From Actinocatenispora comari (GTDB lineage Bacteria; Actinomycetota; Actinomycetes; Mycobacteriales; Micromonosporaceae), in the NCBI RefSeq assembly GCF_017312725.1, contig NZ_BOPO01000088.1, positions 1 to 64,000 of the forward strand: DNA of 64,000 nt. The letters are read 5' to 3'. Positions 26,524 through 36,579 of the stretch are shown one piece after another. The translations under genes were made by a program, and so were the position numbers. Numbering within the stretch: position 1 is the first letter of the stretch; each line of letters begins with the position of its first letter. Below the pieces are notes generated by a model, which did no database searches, had not been told where the DNA came from, and saw only the letters and a program-made list of their open reading frames with translations.

Positions 26524-27390
26524 GTGGTGGAGTCGGTACCGGAAAGCCCGTCGTCGCGGCTGCTCGCCCTGTTCGCCGGGCAGCGGCTGACGCCGACGCA
26601 GCGGCGCATCGCGCAGTCGCTCGTCGAGCACGCGCCCCGCGCCGGCTACCTGTCCGCCAGCGAGGTCGCCGAACTGGCCGGGGTCAGCCAGCCGTCGGTC
26701 ACCCGGTTCGCCACCGCGCTCGGCCACGACGGCTACCCCGCGCTGCGGCAGCGGATCCGGGAACTGATCGGGCTCGACGCCACCGGTGCCGCCGAGACCA
26801 CCGACGAGGCGCGCCGCAACGAGTGGCAGCGCGCGGTCGCCGCCGAGCGCGACAACCTCGCCAGCCTGTCGGACTTCCTCGCCGACCCGAAGCCGGTACT
26901 GGCCGCCGCCGCGGCGCTGTCCGCCTCCCGGCCGCTGCCGGTGCTCGGGCTGCGCGCGGCGCGGCCGATCGCCGAGTACTTCGGTTACTTCGCCGCGAAG
27001 GTGCAGCCGGACGTGCGGGTGCTCGGCGGCGGTGGCAGTCAGCTGGTGGACCAGATCGAGCAGGCACGCGACGCCGGGGCGGCGGCGCTGCTGACGTTCG
27101 TGCTGCCGCGCTACCCGGCCGAGGCGCTGGCCGCGATCCGGGCCGCCCGGGACGCCGGACTGACCGTGGTGACGGTGACCGACAGCCCGATGAGCCCGGC
27201 CGCGGCCGAGTCCGACCTGGTGCTGCCGGCGCCGGTCGGCTCGCAGCTGGTGTTCGACGTGCACGGCGCACCGATGGTGCTCGCGATGGTGCTGCTGCAG
27301 GCGATCTGCGACGCCGAGCCGGCGCGCACCCAGGACCGGCTGGAGCAGTTCGAGGCGTCCGCGGCCCGCCGCGGACTGTTCGTGCCATGA
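26524..27390 (+). CDS. MurR/RpiR-family regulator of the hut operon
   Basis: Residues 1-80 form an HTH_6 domain with ASEVAELAGVSQPSVTRF. Residues about 125-250 form a SIS sugar-isomerase-type sensor domain. The 288-residue length is normal. RpiR proteins usually sense phosphosugars, but this one stands at the head of a histidine-utilisation operon, where related regulators sense urocanate or a derivative; that role is inference. It is the first gene of the rightward run and the permease starts 24 bp after it. Confidence 0.9.
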   Translation: MVESVPESPSSRLLALFAGQRLTPTQRRIAQSLVEHAPRAGYLSASEVAELAGVSQPSVTRFATALGHDGYPALRQRIRELIGLDATGAAETTDEARRNEWQRAVAAERDNLASLSDFLADPKPVLAAAAALSASRPLPVLGLRAARPIAEYFGYFAAKVQPDVRVLGGGGSQLVDQIEQARDAGAAALLTFVLPRYPAEALAAIRAARDAGLTVVTVTDSPMSPAAAESDLVLPAPVGSQLVFDVHGAPMVLAMVLLQAICDAEPARTQDRLEQFEASAARRGLFVP

Positions 27391-27414
27391 GGAGGCATCC
27401 TGTGTGGACGGTCC

Positions 27415-28818
27415 ATGATGGACGGTGAGCGCACCGCCGTGGAGCGGCGGTCGATCGACATCGTCCCCCAGGCCGAGCGGCACGGGTCGGTGCGCAGCCT
27501 GTTCACCGTCTGGTTCGCCGGCAACATGCAGATCACCACGGTGGTCACCGGTGCGCTCGGCATCGCGCTGGGGCTGTCGCTCGGCTGGGCGCTGGTGGCG
27601 CTCGCGATCGGCAACCTGTTCGGCGCGGTGTTCATGGCGCTGCACTCGGCGCAGGGGCCGAAACTCGGCATCCCGCAGATGATCCAGAGCCGGGCCCAGT
27701 TCGGCTTCCGCGGCGCGATCCTGCCGCTGATCCTGGTCCTGCTGATGTACGTCGGGTTCTTCGCCTCGTCCGCGGTGCTCGGCGGCGACGCGCTGCACGC
27801 GGTCACCGGCTGGCCCGACGTGCTGTGCATCGTGCTGGTGTCGATCGTCTGCACGGTACTCGCCGCGTACGGTTACCGGCTGATCCACAGCTACGAGCGG
27901 TGGATCAGCCTGGTCAGCGGGATCACCTTCGTGGTGCTGACGGTGCTGTTGCTGGTGCACCACCCGGTCGGCTCGTCCATCCACTTCGGACACACCAGCT
28001 TCGGCAGCTTCCTCGCCGTAGTCGCGGTCGCGGCGACCTGGCAGATCACGTTCGCCCCGTACGTGGCGGACTACTCCCGCTACCTGCCGCGCCGCACGTC
28101 GAGGACGGCGGCGTTCTGGTGGACGTACGCCGGCAGCGCGATCGGTGCGATCTGGATGATGTGGCTGGGTGCGGCGATCACCGCGGTCATCGTGCCGAAG
28201 GGCGCCGACGTCGCGTCGGTGGTCGGCCTGGCCCCGGCGCACACCGGCGACGTCGTCTCGGTGGTGCTGATCCTCGGCGTGATCGCCATCAACGTCCTGA
28301 ACCTGTACGGCATGTTCATGTCCGCCACGACCACGCTCACCGCGATCCGGCCGTTCGGCGTGACGTCCCGGCTGCGGGTGTCGTTCGTGGTCGGCGCCGC
28401 GGTGGTCGGCACCGCGGTGGCGCTCGCCGGCCGCGGCGACTTCCTCGCCAACTACGAGAACTTCATCCTGTTCCTCGCCTACTTCCTGATCCCGTGGACG
28501 GCGATCAACCTGGCCGACTTCTACCTGCTGCGCAAGGAACGCTACGACCTGGCCGCGATCTTCGACCCGAACGGCAGGTACGGCAACGTCAACTGGCGGG
28601 CGATGGCCGCGTACCTGATCGGCGTCGCGGTCGAGATCCCGTTCATCTCCTCCAGCTTCTACACCGGCCCGATGGTGAAACACCTCGGCGACGCGGACAT
28701 CTCCTGGATACTTGGCCTGATCGTGTCCGCGGTCCTCTACTACGTACTGATGCGCCCGGTGGTACGCGCCGAGCAGGCGGCCGGGCTGTTCCGAGAAGAA
28801 AGCGAGGCGCTCACGTGA
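27415..28818 (+). CDS. NCS1-family (cytosine/purine-type) permease
   Basis: The 467-residue protein has 12 hydrophobic helices and NCS1 features: FAGNMQITT near residue 35, SRAQFGFRG near 90, and a [13 protein letters not shown] motif near 360. The ATG at 27415 has no near ribosome site. AGGAGG lies 20 nt earlier, in better spacing to an in-frame CTG at 27400, so the start is not settled. Position inside the hut operon suggests it imports histidine, urocanate or an imidazole compound rather than cytosine. CodB-like permeases are also known in Pseudomonas hut loci. Confidence 0.9.
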   Translation: MMDGERTAVERRSIDIVPQAERHGSVRSLFTVWFAGNMQITTVVTGALGIALGLSLGWALVALAIGNLFGAVFMALHSAQGPKLGIPQMIQSRAQFGFRGAILPLILVLLMYVGFFASSAVLGGDALHAVTGWPDVLCIVLVSIVCTVLAAYGYRLIHSYERWISLVSGITFVVLTVLLLVHHPVGSSIHFGHTSFGSFLAVVAVAATWQITFAPYVADYSRYLPRRTSRTAAFWWTYAGSAIGAIWMMWLGAAITAVIVPKGADVASVVGLAPAHTGDVVSVVLILGVIAINVLNLYGMFMSATTTLTAIRPFGVTSRLRVSFVVGAAVVGTAVALAGRGDFLANYENFILFLAYFLIPWTAINLADFYLLRKERYDLAAIFDPNGRYGNVNWRAMAAYLIGVAVEIPFISSSFYTGPMVKHLGDADISWILGLIVSAVLYYVLMRPVVRAEQAAGLFREESEALT

Positions 28819-30482
28819 CCGCACCGACCGAACCGATCCGCGCCCCGCGCGGCACCACCCTGTCGGCGCGGAGCTGGCAGACCGAGGCGCCGCTGCGGAT
28901 GCTGATGAACAACCTCGATCCGGAGGTGGCCGAGCGCCCCGAGGATCTGGTGGTGTACGGCGGATCCGGCCGCGCGGCACGCTCCTGGCCGGCGTATCAC
29001 GCCATCGTGCGCACCCTGCGTACGCTCGGGCCGGAGGAGACGCTGCTGGTGCAGTCCGGCAAGCCGGTCGGGGTGTTGCAGACGCACGAGTGGGCGCCGC
29101 GGGTGCTGATCGCGAACTCCAACCTGGTCGGCGACTGGGCCAGCTGGCCGGAGTTCCGCAAGCTGGAGCACCTCGGCCTGATGATGTACGGCCAGATGAC
29201 CGCCGGTTCCTGGATCTACATCGGCACCCAGGGCATCCTGCAGGGCACCTACGAGACGTTCGCCGCGGTCGCGGCCAAGCGGTTCCACGGCACCCTCGCC
29301 GGCACGCTGACCCTCACCGCCGGCTGCGGCGGCATGGGCGGCGCGCAACCGCTTGCGGTGACGATGAACGACGGCGTCTGCCTGATCATCGACGTGGACC
29401 GCACCCGGCTGCAGCGCCGCGTCGACACCCGCTACCTGGACACCATCGCGTCCGACCTGGACGAGGGCATCTCCCTTGCGGTACAGGCGAAGAAGGAGCG
29501 GCGCGCGCTGTCGGTCGGGGTGGTCGGCAACGCCGCCACGCTGGTGCCGGAGATCCTGCGCCGCGGCGTACCGGTGGACATCGTCACCGACCAGACCTCC
29601 GCGCACGACCCGCTGTCGTACCTGCCGGAGGGCATCGATCCCGGCGACGCGCCCGACTACGCGGCGAAGAAGCCGGAGGAGTTCACCGACCGGGCCCGCG
29701 CGGCGATGACCAAGCACGTCGAGGCGATGGTGGGCTTCCTGGACGCCGGCGCGGAGGTGTTCGACTACGGCAACTCGATCCGCGGCGAGGCACAGCTCGG
29801 CGGGTACGAGCGCGCGTTCGCGTTCCCCGGTTTCGTACCCGCCTACATCCGGCCGCTGTTCTGTGAGGGCAAGGGCCCGTTCCGGTGGGCGGCGCTGTCC
29901 GGCGACCCGGCCGACATCCACGCCACCGACGAGGCGATCCTGGACCTGTTCCCGGACAACGAACAGCTCGCCCGGTGGATCCGGATGGCCGGCGAGCGGG
30001 TCGCGTTCCAGGGGCTGCCGGCGCGGATCTGCTGGCTCGGCTACGGCGAGCGGGCGCAGGCGGGCGCCCGGTTCAACGAGATGGTCGCCGACGGCCGGCT
30101 GTCCGCGCCGGTGGTGATCGGCCGCGACCACCTGGACTCCGGTTCGGTCGCCTCGCCGTACCGGGAGACCGAGGGGATGGCCGACGGCTCCGACGCGATC
30201 GCCGACTGGCCGCTGCTCAACGCGCTGGTGAACACCTCGTCCGGGGCGACATGGGTGTCGATCCACCACGGCGGTGGGGTCGGCATGGGCCGCTCGATCC
30301 ATGCCGGCCAGGTCACCGTCGCCGACGGGACCGCGCTCGCCGCCGCGAAGCTCGACCGGGTGCTGACCAACGACCCGGCGATGGGCGTGATCCGGCACGT
30401 GGACGCCGGGTACGAGCTGGCCGAGCACGTCGCCGAGCGAGACGGGCTGCGGATCCCGATGCGCGAGGGCGATGCGCAGTGA
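28815..30482 (+). CDS. hutU: Urocanate hydratase HutU
   Basis: HutU adds water to urocanate to give imidazolone propionate, with tightly bound NAD. The GTG at 28815 overlaps the permease stop as GTGA. The 555-residue protein shows the urocanase signatures [17 protein letters not shown] (about residues 130-146), [12 protein letters not shown], and the late [16 protein letters not shown] stretch with the conserved cysteine. It is full length. It is followed by a second GTGA overlap to the M20 gene. Confidence 0.97.
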   Translation: MTAPTEPIRAPRGTTLSARSWQTEAPLRMLMNNLDPEVAERPEDLVVYGGSGRAARSWPAYHAIVRTLRTLGPEETLLVQSGKPVGVLQTHEWAPRVLIANSNLVGDWASWPEFRKLEHLGLMMYGQMTAGSWIYIGTQGILQGTYETFAAVAAKRFHGTLAGTLTLTAGCGGMGGAQPLAVTMNDGVCLIIDVDRTRLQRRVDTRYLDTIASDLDEGISLAVQAKKERRALSVGVVGNAATLVPEILRRGVPVDIVTDQTSAHDPLSYLPEGIDPGDAPDYAAKKPEEFTDRARAAMTKHVEAMVGFLDAGAEVFDYGNSIRGEAQLGGYERAFAFPGFVPAYIRPLFCEGKGPFRWAALSGDPADIHATDEAILDLFPDNEQLARWIRMAGERVAFQGLPARICWLGYGERAQAGARFNEMVADGRLSAPVVIGRDHLDSGSVASPYRETEGMADGSDAIADWPLLNALVNTSSGATWVSIHHGGGVGMGRSIHAGQVTVADGTALAAAKLDRVLTNDPAMGVIRHVDAGYELAEHVAERDGLRIPMREGDAQ

Positions 30483-31726
30483 CCACTGTGGACGAACGGG
30501 ACGCCTTCCGCACGCTGTGGGAGCAGCTGCTGCCGATCGGCGCCGCGTCCGACGGTGGGTACCTGCGGCACGGGTACACCGACGCGGAGCTGGCCTGCCG
30601 GGGCTGGTTCACCGACCAGGCGAAGTCGCGCGGGATGGCGGTCGAGACCGACGGCAACGGCAACCTGTGGGCCTGGTGGGGTGACCCGGCCGCGGGCGAC
30701 GCGCTGGTGACCGGCAGCCACCTCGACTCGGTGCCGCACGGCGGCGCGTACGACGGTCCGCTCGGCGTGGTGTCCGCGTTCCTCGCCGTGGACGCCCTGC
30801 GGGCGCAGGGCGTGACCCCGTCCCGGCCGATCGGCGTGGTCGCGTTCTGCGAGGAGGAGGGGTCCCGGTTCGGGGTCGCCTGCCTGGGCTCCCGGCTGCT
30901 GACCGGCGCGCTGCCGGTCGAGCGCGGTGCGGCGCTGACCGACCCGGCCGGTACCACCCTGGTCGACGCGATGGCCGCGGCCGGTGCCGACGTCTCCCGG
31001 CTCGGGCCGGATCCGGCCCGGCTGAGCCGGATCGGCCACTACGTCGAGCTGCACATCGAGCAGGGCAAGGGGCTGGTGGACACCGGCGCGCCGGTCGGAG
31101 TCGGTACCGGCATCTGGCCGCACGGCCGGTGGCGGTTCGACTTCACCGGCACCGCCGACCACGCCGGTACCACCGCGATGGCCGACCGGCACGACCCGAT
31201 GCTCAGCTACGCGATGACCGCGCTCGCGGCGAACAAGCAGGCCCGGCTGCACGACGCGCGGGCCACCTTCGGCCGCGTCGCGGTGCGACCCAACGGGACC
31301 AACGCGATCCCGTCCGCGGTGACCGGCTGGCTGGACGCCCGCGCTGCGGACGCCACCACCCTGGAGTCGATGCTGATCGAGCTGGAACGGCAGGCCCGGG
31401 ACCGGGTCGGCCGGGACGGCACGACCCTGACGGTGACCGCCGAGTCGGTCACCCCGCCGATCCGGTTCGACGACGCGCTGGCCCGGCGGCTCGCGACCAG
31501 CCTCGGCAACGCGGGCATCACGGTGGGCAGCACCGATCCGCTGCCGCTGCTCGGTACCGGCGCCGGGCACGACGCGGGCATCCTGTCCGACGCCGGCGTA
31601 CCGACCGCGATGCTGTTCGTCCGCAACCCGACGGGCGTCTCGCACTCCCCCGCCGAGACCACCGACGACGTCGACTGCCTGGCCGGGGTACGGGCGCTGA
31701 CCGCGGCGCTGCGGGAGCTCGCGTGA
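30479..31726 (+). CDS. M20-family amidohydrolase (allantoate/carbamoyl-amidase type)
   Basis: The 415-residue protein matches Zn-dependent hydrolases that open allantoate or N-carbamoyl amino acids. Metal ligands are visible in [36 protein letters not shown] and the late GVSHSPAE; the dimer-domain motif GTADHAGTT is also present. It sits in frame between hutU and hutF with GTGA overlaps at both ends. No HutG-type formylglutamate hydrolase is in the operon. I infer that this enzyme removes the formyl group from N-formylglutamate, or otherwise completes the hut pathway. Confidence 0.93.
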   Translation: MTTVDERDAFRTLWEQLLPIGAASDGGYLRHGYTDAELACRGWFTDQAKSRGMAVETDGNGNLWAWWGDPAAGDALVTGSHLDSVPHGGAYDGPLGVVSAFLAVDALRAQGVTPSRPIGVVAFCEEEGSRFGVACLGSRLLTGALPVERGAALTDPAGTTLVDAMAAAGADVSRLGPDPARLSRIGHYVELHIEQGKGLVDTGAPVGVGTGIWPHGRWRFDFTGTADHAGTTAMADRHDPMLSYAMTALAANKQARLHDARATFGRVAVRPNGTNAIPSAVTGWLDARAADATTLESMLIELERQARDRVGRDGTTLTVTAESVTPPIRFDDALARRLATSLGNAGITVGSTDPLPLLGTGAGHDAGILSDAGVPTAMLFVRNPTGVSHSPAETTDDVDCLAGVRALTAALRELA

Positions 31727-33063
31727 GCGAATACTGGTGCGAGTACGCCTGGCTCGGCGATCCGGCCCGGCCGGCCGAGCCCGGCGTGCTGATCGAGGAG
31801 TCCGGCGGTGTGGTCACCGCCGTGACGTCCACGGTGGACGAACCGCCCGCCGGGTCGAGGCGGCTCGGCGGGCTCACCGTGCCCGGGTTCGCCGACGCGC
31901 ACTCGCACGCGTTCCACCGGGCGCTGCGCGGCCGTACCCACGACGGCGGCGGCACGTTCTGGACCTGGCGGGACCGGATGTACCAGGTGGCGTCGCGGCT
32001 CGACCCCGACTCGTACCTGCGGCTGGCCCGGGCGGTCTACGCCGAGATGGCGCTGGCCGGCATCACCGCGGTCGGCGAGTTCCACTACCTGCACCACGGC
32101 CCGAACGGCGCCGGCTACGCGAACCCGAACGCGATGGGCGAGGCACTGGTCGAGGCGGCTCGGCAGGCCGGCATCCGGATCTGCCTGCTCGACACGCTCT
32201 ACCGGACCGGCGGCCTCACCGACCGCGGCTACCAGCCGCTCTCGCCGGTACAGCAACGGTTCGCCGACGCCGACGCGGACGCCTGGCAGCGCCGGTACGA
32301 GAAGATCGAGCTCGGTCCGCACGCCACCCGCGGCGCCGCGATCCACTCGGTCCGGGCGGTGCCGGAGACCGCGCTGCGGGGCTTCGCCGAGCGGGTCGGC
32401 GACGCACCGCTGCACGTGCACCTGTCCGAGCAACGGGCCGAGAACGAGGCGTGCCAGGCGTTCCACGGGCGTACGCCGACGCAGCTGCTCGCCGAGCACG
32501 GGCTGCTCGGGCCGAACCTCACCGCGGTACACGCCACCCATCCGGCCGCCGACGACGTCACCGCGCTGGGCGCGGCCGGCGTCGGGGTCTGCCTGTGCCC
32601 GACCACCGAACGGGAACTGGCCGACGGGATCGGCCCGGCGCGCGCGCTGGTCGACGCCGGCTGCCGGCTCAGCCTCGGCAGCGACAGCCACGCGGTGATC
32701 GACCCGCTCGCCGAGGCACGCGCGGTCGAGATGCACGAACGGCTCGCCACCGAACGGCGCGGCCACTTCACCGCCGGCGAGCTGCTCGCCGCCGCCACCG
32801 GTGCCGGCCATGCCGCGCTCGGCCGCCCGGATGCCGGCCGGCTCGCCGCCGGTGCACCGGCCGACCTGGTCACCGTGGCCCTCGACTCGGTGCGTACCGC
32901 CGGGGCGGACGAGCCGCTCGCCGCGGCCGTGTTCGCCGCCACCGCAACGGATGTCCGTTCGGTCATCGTGGACGGTCGCCCGGTCGTCGAGGACGGCCGG
33001 CACCTGCTCGTCGACGACGTCGCCGGCGAGCTGTCCGCCACCATCCGGGAGGTACTGGCATGA
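31723..33063 (+). CDS. hutF: Formimidoylglutamate deiminase HutF
   Basis: HutF deaminates N-formimino-glutamate to N-formylglutamate and ammonia. The 446-residue amidohydrolase-fold protein has PGFADAHSHAFHRALRG (metal-binding HxH near residue 63), HVHLSEQRAENE, VHATH and SLGSDSHAVIDPLAEAR, all HutF signatures. The GTG start overlaps the M20 stop as GTGA. Its presence defines the five-step histidine route. After its stop, 111 bp hold the MSER leader element before hutI. Confidence 0.95.
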   Translation: MSEYWCEYAWLGDPARPAEPGVLIEESGGVVTAVTSTVDEPPAGSRRLGGLTVPGFADAHSHAFHRALRGRTHDGGGTFWTWRDRMYQVASRLDPDSYLRLARAVYAEMALAGITAVGEFHYLHHGPNGAGYANPNAMGEALVEAARQAGIRICLLDTLYRTGGLTDRGYQPLSPVQQRFADADADAWQRRYEKIELGPHATRGAAIHSVRAVPETALRGFAERVGDAPLHVHLSEQRAENEACQAFHGRTPTQLLAEHGLLGPNLTAVHATHPAADDVTALGAAGVGVCLCPTTERELADGIGPARALVDAGCRLSLGSDSHAVIDPLAEARAVEMHERLATERRGHFTAGELLAAATGAGHAALGRPDAGRLAAGAPADLVTVALDSVRTAGADEPLAAAVFAATATDVRSVIVDGRPVVEDGRHLLVDDVAGELSATIREVLA

Positions 33064-33089
33064 CCGGGATCGCACGGCCACGGAAGGAA

Positions 33090-33179
33090 GGTTCATGAGC
33101 GAGCGTGCGCGAGCGAGTCACGGGTGTCGCGTGACGTGGCGCCTGCTGGGCGTTCCGACGCGGGGGGACGGTTCATGAG
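33090..33179. repeat. 80-bp insertion flanked by GGTTCATGAG before hutI
   Basis: The 10-mer GGTTCATGAG occurs at 33090-33099 and again at 33170-33179, exactly 80 bp apart. The second copy contains the hutI start codon. The first follows a strong GGAAGGAAGG ribosome site at a distance that would suit hutI itself. The simplest reading is an insertion that duplicated the start-codon region. The inserted DNA opens with GAGCGAGCG steps, as at 52197. Confidence 0.65.
33095..33178 (+). CDS. 27-aa leader ORF (MSER) coupled to hutI
   Basis: An ATG at 33095 with GGAAGGAAGG upstream opens a 27-codon frame starting [10 protein letters not shown] and ending in TGA at 33176-33178, which overlaps the hutI ATG as ATGA. 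HutI has no good ribosome site of its own at 33175, so its translation probably depends on this leader. The peptide has one histidine only, which argues against a classical his-type attenuator. A second ORF of the same type lies before htrA. Confidence 0.5.
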   Translation: MSERARASHGCRVTWRLLGVPTRGDGS

Positions 33180-34356
33180 TTCGCTGCTGGTGGACCGGAT
33201 CGGCGAGCTGGTCACGAACGAGCCCGGTGGCCGGGATCGGCTGGCGATCCGGCGCGATGCCGCGGTGGTCGCGGTGGACGGGCAGATCGCCTGGATCGGC
33301 CCGACCGGCGGCGCACCGGCGTGCGACGTGCGGGTCGACGCGTCGAACCGCGCCGTGATCCCCGGTTTCGTGGACAGCCACACCCACCTGGTGTTCGCCG
33401 GTGACCGGTCCGGTGAGTTCGCCGCCCGGATGGCCGGTGAGCGCTACACCGGCGGCGGGATCCGGCGCACCGTGGCCGCGACCAACGCGGCGGCGGACAC
33501 CGAGCTGTCGGCGAACCTCGCCTACCTGCAACGGGAGCTGACCCGGCAGGGTACGACGACGTTCGAGACGAAGTCCGGGTACGGGCTGGGCGTGGACGCC
33601 GAGGCGCGGCTGCTGCGCATCGCGCGCCGCGTCACGCCGGAGACCACGTTCCTCGGCGCGCACGTGGTACCGGAAGAGTACGCGGACCGCCCGGACGACT
33701 ACGTGGCGCTGGTGTGCGGTCCGATGCTCGACGCCTGCGCGCCGCACGCCCGCTGGGTGGACGCGTTCTGCGAGCGCGGCGCGTTCGACGCCGACCAGTC
33801 CCGCGCGGTGCTGACCGCGGGCATCGCGAAGGGGCTTTCCCCGCGGCTGCACGCGAACCAGCTCGGCGAGGGCCCCGGCGTACGGCTCGGGGTCGAGCTC
33901 GGCGCCGCCGCGGTGGACCACTGCACCCACCTGTCCGACGCGGACGTCGACGCGCTGGCGGGCGGCGGCACGGTGGCCACGCTGCTGCCCGGCGTCGAGT
34001 TCTCCACCCGCTCGCCGTACCCGCCGGCCCGCCGGTTGCTGGACGCCGGCGTCACCGTGGCGCTCGCCACCGACTGCAACCCGGGGTCGTCGTTCACCTC
34101 GTCGATGCCGTTCTGCCTCGCGCTGGCGGTACGGGAGATGCACCTGACGCCCGCGGAGGCGCTGTGGTGCGCGACCGCGGGCGGTGCCGCGGCGCTGCGC
34201 CGTACCGACGTCGGCACGATCACCACCGGCGCGTCGGCCGACCTGGTCGTGCTCGATGCGCCCAGCCATGTCCACCTGGCCTACCGGCCGGGAGTCCCGC
34301 TCGTCCACACCGTCGTGGCGAACGGGGAAATCGCTTACCAGCAAGGGAACTCGTGA
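33175..34356 (+). CDS. hutI: Imidazolonepropionase HutI
   Basis: HutI opens the imidazolone ring to give formiminoglutamate. The 393-residue protein carries [16 protein letters not shown] (metal-binding HTH near residue 70), [28 protein letters not shown] and [16 protein letters not shown], all family motifs. The ATG at 33175 is the start that gives the expected N-terminus; it is reached through the MSER leader. Its stop overlaps hutH as TGATG. Confidence 0.97.
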   Translation: MSSLLVDRIGELVTNEPGGRDRLAIRRDAAVVAVDGQIAWIGPTGGAPACDVRVDASNRAVIPGFVDSHTHLVFAGDRSGEFAARMAGERYTGGGIRRTVAATNAAADTELSANLAYLQRELTRQGTTTFETKSGYGLGVDAEARLLRIARRVTPETTFLGAHVVPEEYADRPDDYVALVCGPMLDACAPHARWVDAFCERGAFDADQSRAVLTAGIAKGLSPRLHANQLGEGPGVRLGVELGAAAVDHCTHLSDADVDALAGGGTVATLLPGVEFSTRSPYPPARRLLDAGVTVALATDCNPGSSFTSSMPFCLALAVREMHLTPAEALWCATAGGAAALRRTDVGTITTGASADLVVLDAPSHVHLAYRPGVPLVHTVVANGEIAYQQGNS

Positions 34357-35894
34357 TGAAGAAGGTGACCGTCGGCCCCGACTCGGTGACGCCGGAGCAG
34401 GTGATCGCGGTGGCCCGGCACGGTGCCCGGGTCGAGCTGTCCGAGGCGGCGCTGGCCGCGATGCGGGCCAGCCGGTCCATCGTGGACTCGATCGAGCGGG
34501 ACGAGCGCGCCGTGTACGGCGTGTCCACCGGGTTCGGCGCGCTCGCCAACACGTTCATCGAGCCGGCGCGGCGGGCCGAACTGCAGCACGCGCTGATCCG
34601 GTCGCACTCGGCCGGGATGGGCGACGCGATGCCCACCGAGGTGGTCCGGGCGATGATGCTGCTGCGCATCCGGTCGCTCGCGATGGGCCGCTCCGGCGTC
34701 CGGCCGCTGGTGGCGCAGTCGCTGGTCGAGCTGCTCAACGCGGACGTCACGCCGTGGGTGCCGCGGCACGGTTCGCTCGGCGCGTCAGGCGACCTCGCCC
34801 CGCTCGCGCACTGCGCGCTGGTGCTGCTCGGTGAGGGCTGGGTACGCACCGCGGACGGTCGCCGCATCCCCGGCGCCGAGGCGCTGGCCGCCGCCGGCCT
34901 GAGCCCGATCGCGCTGGCCAGCAAGGAGGGCCTGGCGCTGATCAACGGTACCGACGGCATGCTCGGCATGCTGCTGCTCGCGATCGCCGACGCCCGGCAC
35001 CTGTTCACCATGGCCGACGTGACCGCCGCGCTCGCGGTCGAGGCGATGCTCGGCTCGGACCGGCCGTTCCTGCCGGAGCTGCACGAGATCCGGCCGCATC
35101 CCGGCCAGGCCGCGTCCGCGGCGAACATCCACCGGCTGCTGGCCGGATCGTCCATCATGGACTCGCACCGCGACGACCTGACGCACGCGGTACAGGACGC
35201 GTACTCGATGCGGTGCGCGCCGCAGGTCGCCGGCGCGGCGCGGGACACCCTGGAGTTCGCGGTCCAGGTGGCCGCGCGCGAGCTGGTGTCGGTGGTGGAC
35301 AACCCGGTGGTGCTGCCGGACGGCCGGGTCGAGTCGACCGGAAACTTCCACGGCGCACCGCTCGGCTTCGCCGCCGACTACCTGGCGATCGCGGCGAGCG
35401 AGGTCGGCTCGATCTCCGAGCGCCGGGTCGACCGGCTGCTCGACGTGGCCCGCTCGCGCGAGCTGCCCGCGTTCCTGTCTCCCGACCCGGGGGTCAACTC
35501 CGGCCTGATGATCGCGCAGTACACCGCGGCCGGCGTGGTGGCGGAGAACCGGCGGCTGTCCGTACCGGCGTCGACCGACTCGATCCCGACCTCGGGCATG
35601 CAGGAGGACCACGTCTCGATGGGCTGGTCGGCGGCGCACAAGCTGCGCACCGTACTGGCGAACCTGTCGCACCTGCTGTCGGTCGAGCTGCTCGCCGCCT
35701 GCCGCGGCCTGCAACTGCGGGCGCCGCTGACGCCGAGCCCGGCCGGTGCCATCGCGGTACGCCGGATCGCCGAGGTGGCTGGGGAGCCCGGGCCGGACGA
35801 GTTCCTCGCGCCGATCCTGGAGCACAGCCGCGCGCTGCTGGTCGGTACCGAGCTGCGTACCGAGATCGAGGCCGCCATCGGCACCCTCGCCTAG
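34356..35894 (+). CDS. hutH: Histidine ammonia-lyase HutH
   Basis: HutH removes ammonia from L-histidine to give urocanate, the first step of the pathway. The 512-residue protein contains Ala143-Ser144-Gly145 in GSLGASGDLAP, which cyclises to the MIO group, and YGVSTGFGALANT with the catalytic tyrosine near 54. The late motifs SIPTSGMQEDHVSMG are intact. The ATG overlaps the hutI stop; a GTG 3 nt earlier is possible. It is the last gene of the operon and is followed by a strong hairpin. Confidence 0.97.
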   Translation: MKKVTVGPDSVTPEQVIAVARHGARVELSEAALAAMRASRSIVDSIERDERAVYGVSTGFGALANTFIEPARRAELQHALIRSHSAGMGDAMPTEVVRAMMLLRIRSLAMGRSGVRPLVAQSLVELLNADVTPWVPRHGSLGASGDLAPLAHCALVLLGEGWVRTADGRRIPGAEALAAAGLSPIALASKEGLALINGTDGMLGMLLLAIADARHLFTMADVTAALAVEAMLGSDRPFLPELHEIRPHPGQAASAANIHRLLAGSSIMDSHRDDLTHAVQDAYSMRCAPQVAGAARDTLEFAVQVAARELVSVVDNPVVLPDGRVESTGNFHGAPLGFAADYLAIAASEVGSISERRVDRLLDVARSRELPAFLSPDPGVNSGLMIAQYTAAGVVAENRRLSVPASTDSIPTSGMQEDHVSMGWSAAHKLRTVLANLSHLLSVELLAACRGLQLRAPLTPSPAGAIAVRRIAEVAGEPGPDEFLAPILEHSRALLVGTELRTEIEAAIGTLA

Positions 35895-35906
35895 GGTCTG
35901 TCTCGG

Positions 35907-35946
35907 CCCGCCCGGAACTCCGGGAATCACGAGAGTTCCGGGCGGG
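35907..35946 (+). terminator. Terminator hairpin of the hut operon
   Basis: A perfect 14-bp stem, CCCGCCCGGAACTC / GAGTTCCGGGCGGG, with a 12-base loop begins 13 bp after the hutH stop. There is no U-tract. It closes the hut transcript before the next gene. Confidence 0.85.
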
Positions 35947-36042
35947 TGGGCTCGGCCGCCGGCCGGCATCCGGACGGCCGGGCTCGGGTGCATCGCCCGA
36001 ATCGGGTGGCCACCCGGCGGCGTGGCTGGCAGGATGCGGGGG

Positions 36043-36549
36043 ATGATCGAGGTACCGGATCGGCGGGATCCGCCGCACCAGGCCGACGAGCTCGGCATGC
36101 TGACGGCGTTCCTGACCTACCAGCGGCAGACGTTCGCGATCAAGTGCGCCGGGCTGAGCACCGAACAGCTGCGTACCAGGGCGGTGCCGCCGTCGGACCT
36201 GTCACTGCTCGGCCTGGCCCGGCATCTGTCCGATGTGGAGCGAAGCTGGTTCCGGTTCGTCTTCGACGGCGAGGACATCCCGCCCCGGTGGGATCCGCAG
36301 GCCCGGCCCGAGGTCGAGTTCGCGGTCGAGGACGCCGATCCGGACGAGGCGTTCGCCGCCTGGAACGAGGAGTGCGCGCTCGCCGACGAGATCATCGCCG
36401 CGGCCGGCTCGCTCGACGACACCGGCAGCTACCAGGACCAGGTCTACTCGCTGCGCTACATCCTCACCCACCTGATCGAGGAGTACGCCCGGCACAACGG
36501 CCACGCCGACCTGCTCCGGGAACGCCTCGACGGCCGCACCGGCGACTGA
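36043..36549 (+). CDS. DinB-family protein (DUF664, mycothiol-transferase type)
   Basis: The 168-residue protein is a four-helix DinB fold with metal-ligand histidines in LGLARHLSDVERSWF (about residue 60) and LTHLIEEYARHNGHADLLRE (about 146-165). Actinobacterial members act as mycothiol-dependent S-transferases or detoxifying enzymes. The ATG lies 7 nt after CAGGAT, so the mRNA is probably leaderless. It is a single-gene unit facing the response regulator gene. Confidence 0.93.
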   Translation: MIEVPDRRDPPHQADELGMLTAFLTYQRQTFAIKCAGLSTEQLRTRAVPPSDLSLLGLARHLSDVERSWFRFVFDGEDIPPRWDPQARPEVEFAVEDADPDEAFAAWNEECALADEIIAAAGSLDDTGSYQDQVYSLRYILTHLIEEYARHNGHADLLRERLDGRTGD

Positions 36550-36579
36550 TCCCCGCCCGCCGCCGGTCCCGAGCCGGGG

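Noticed and set aside
33095-33178. Histidine attenuator leader before hutI
   Set aside because: The leader peptide has a single histidine, and no terminator/antiterminator hairpin pair is visible.
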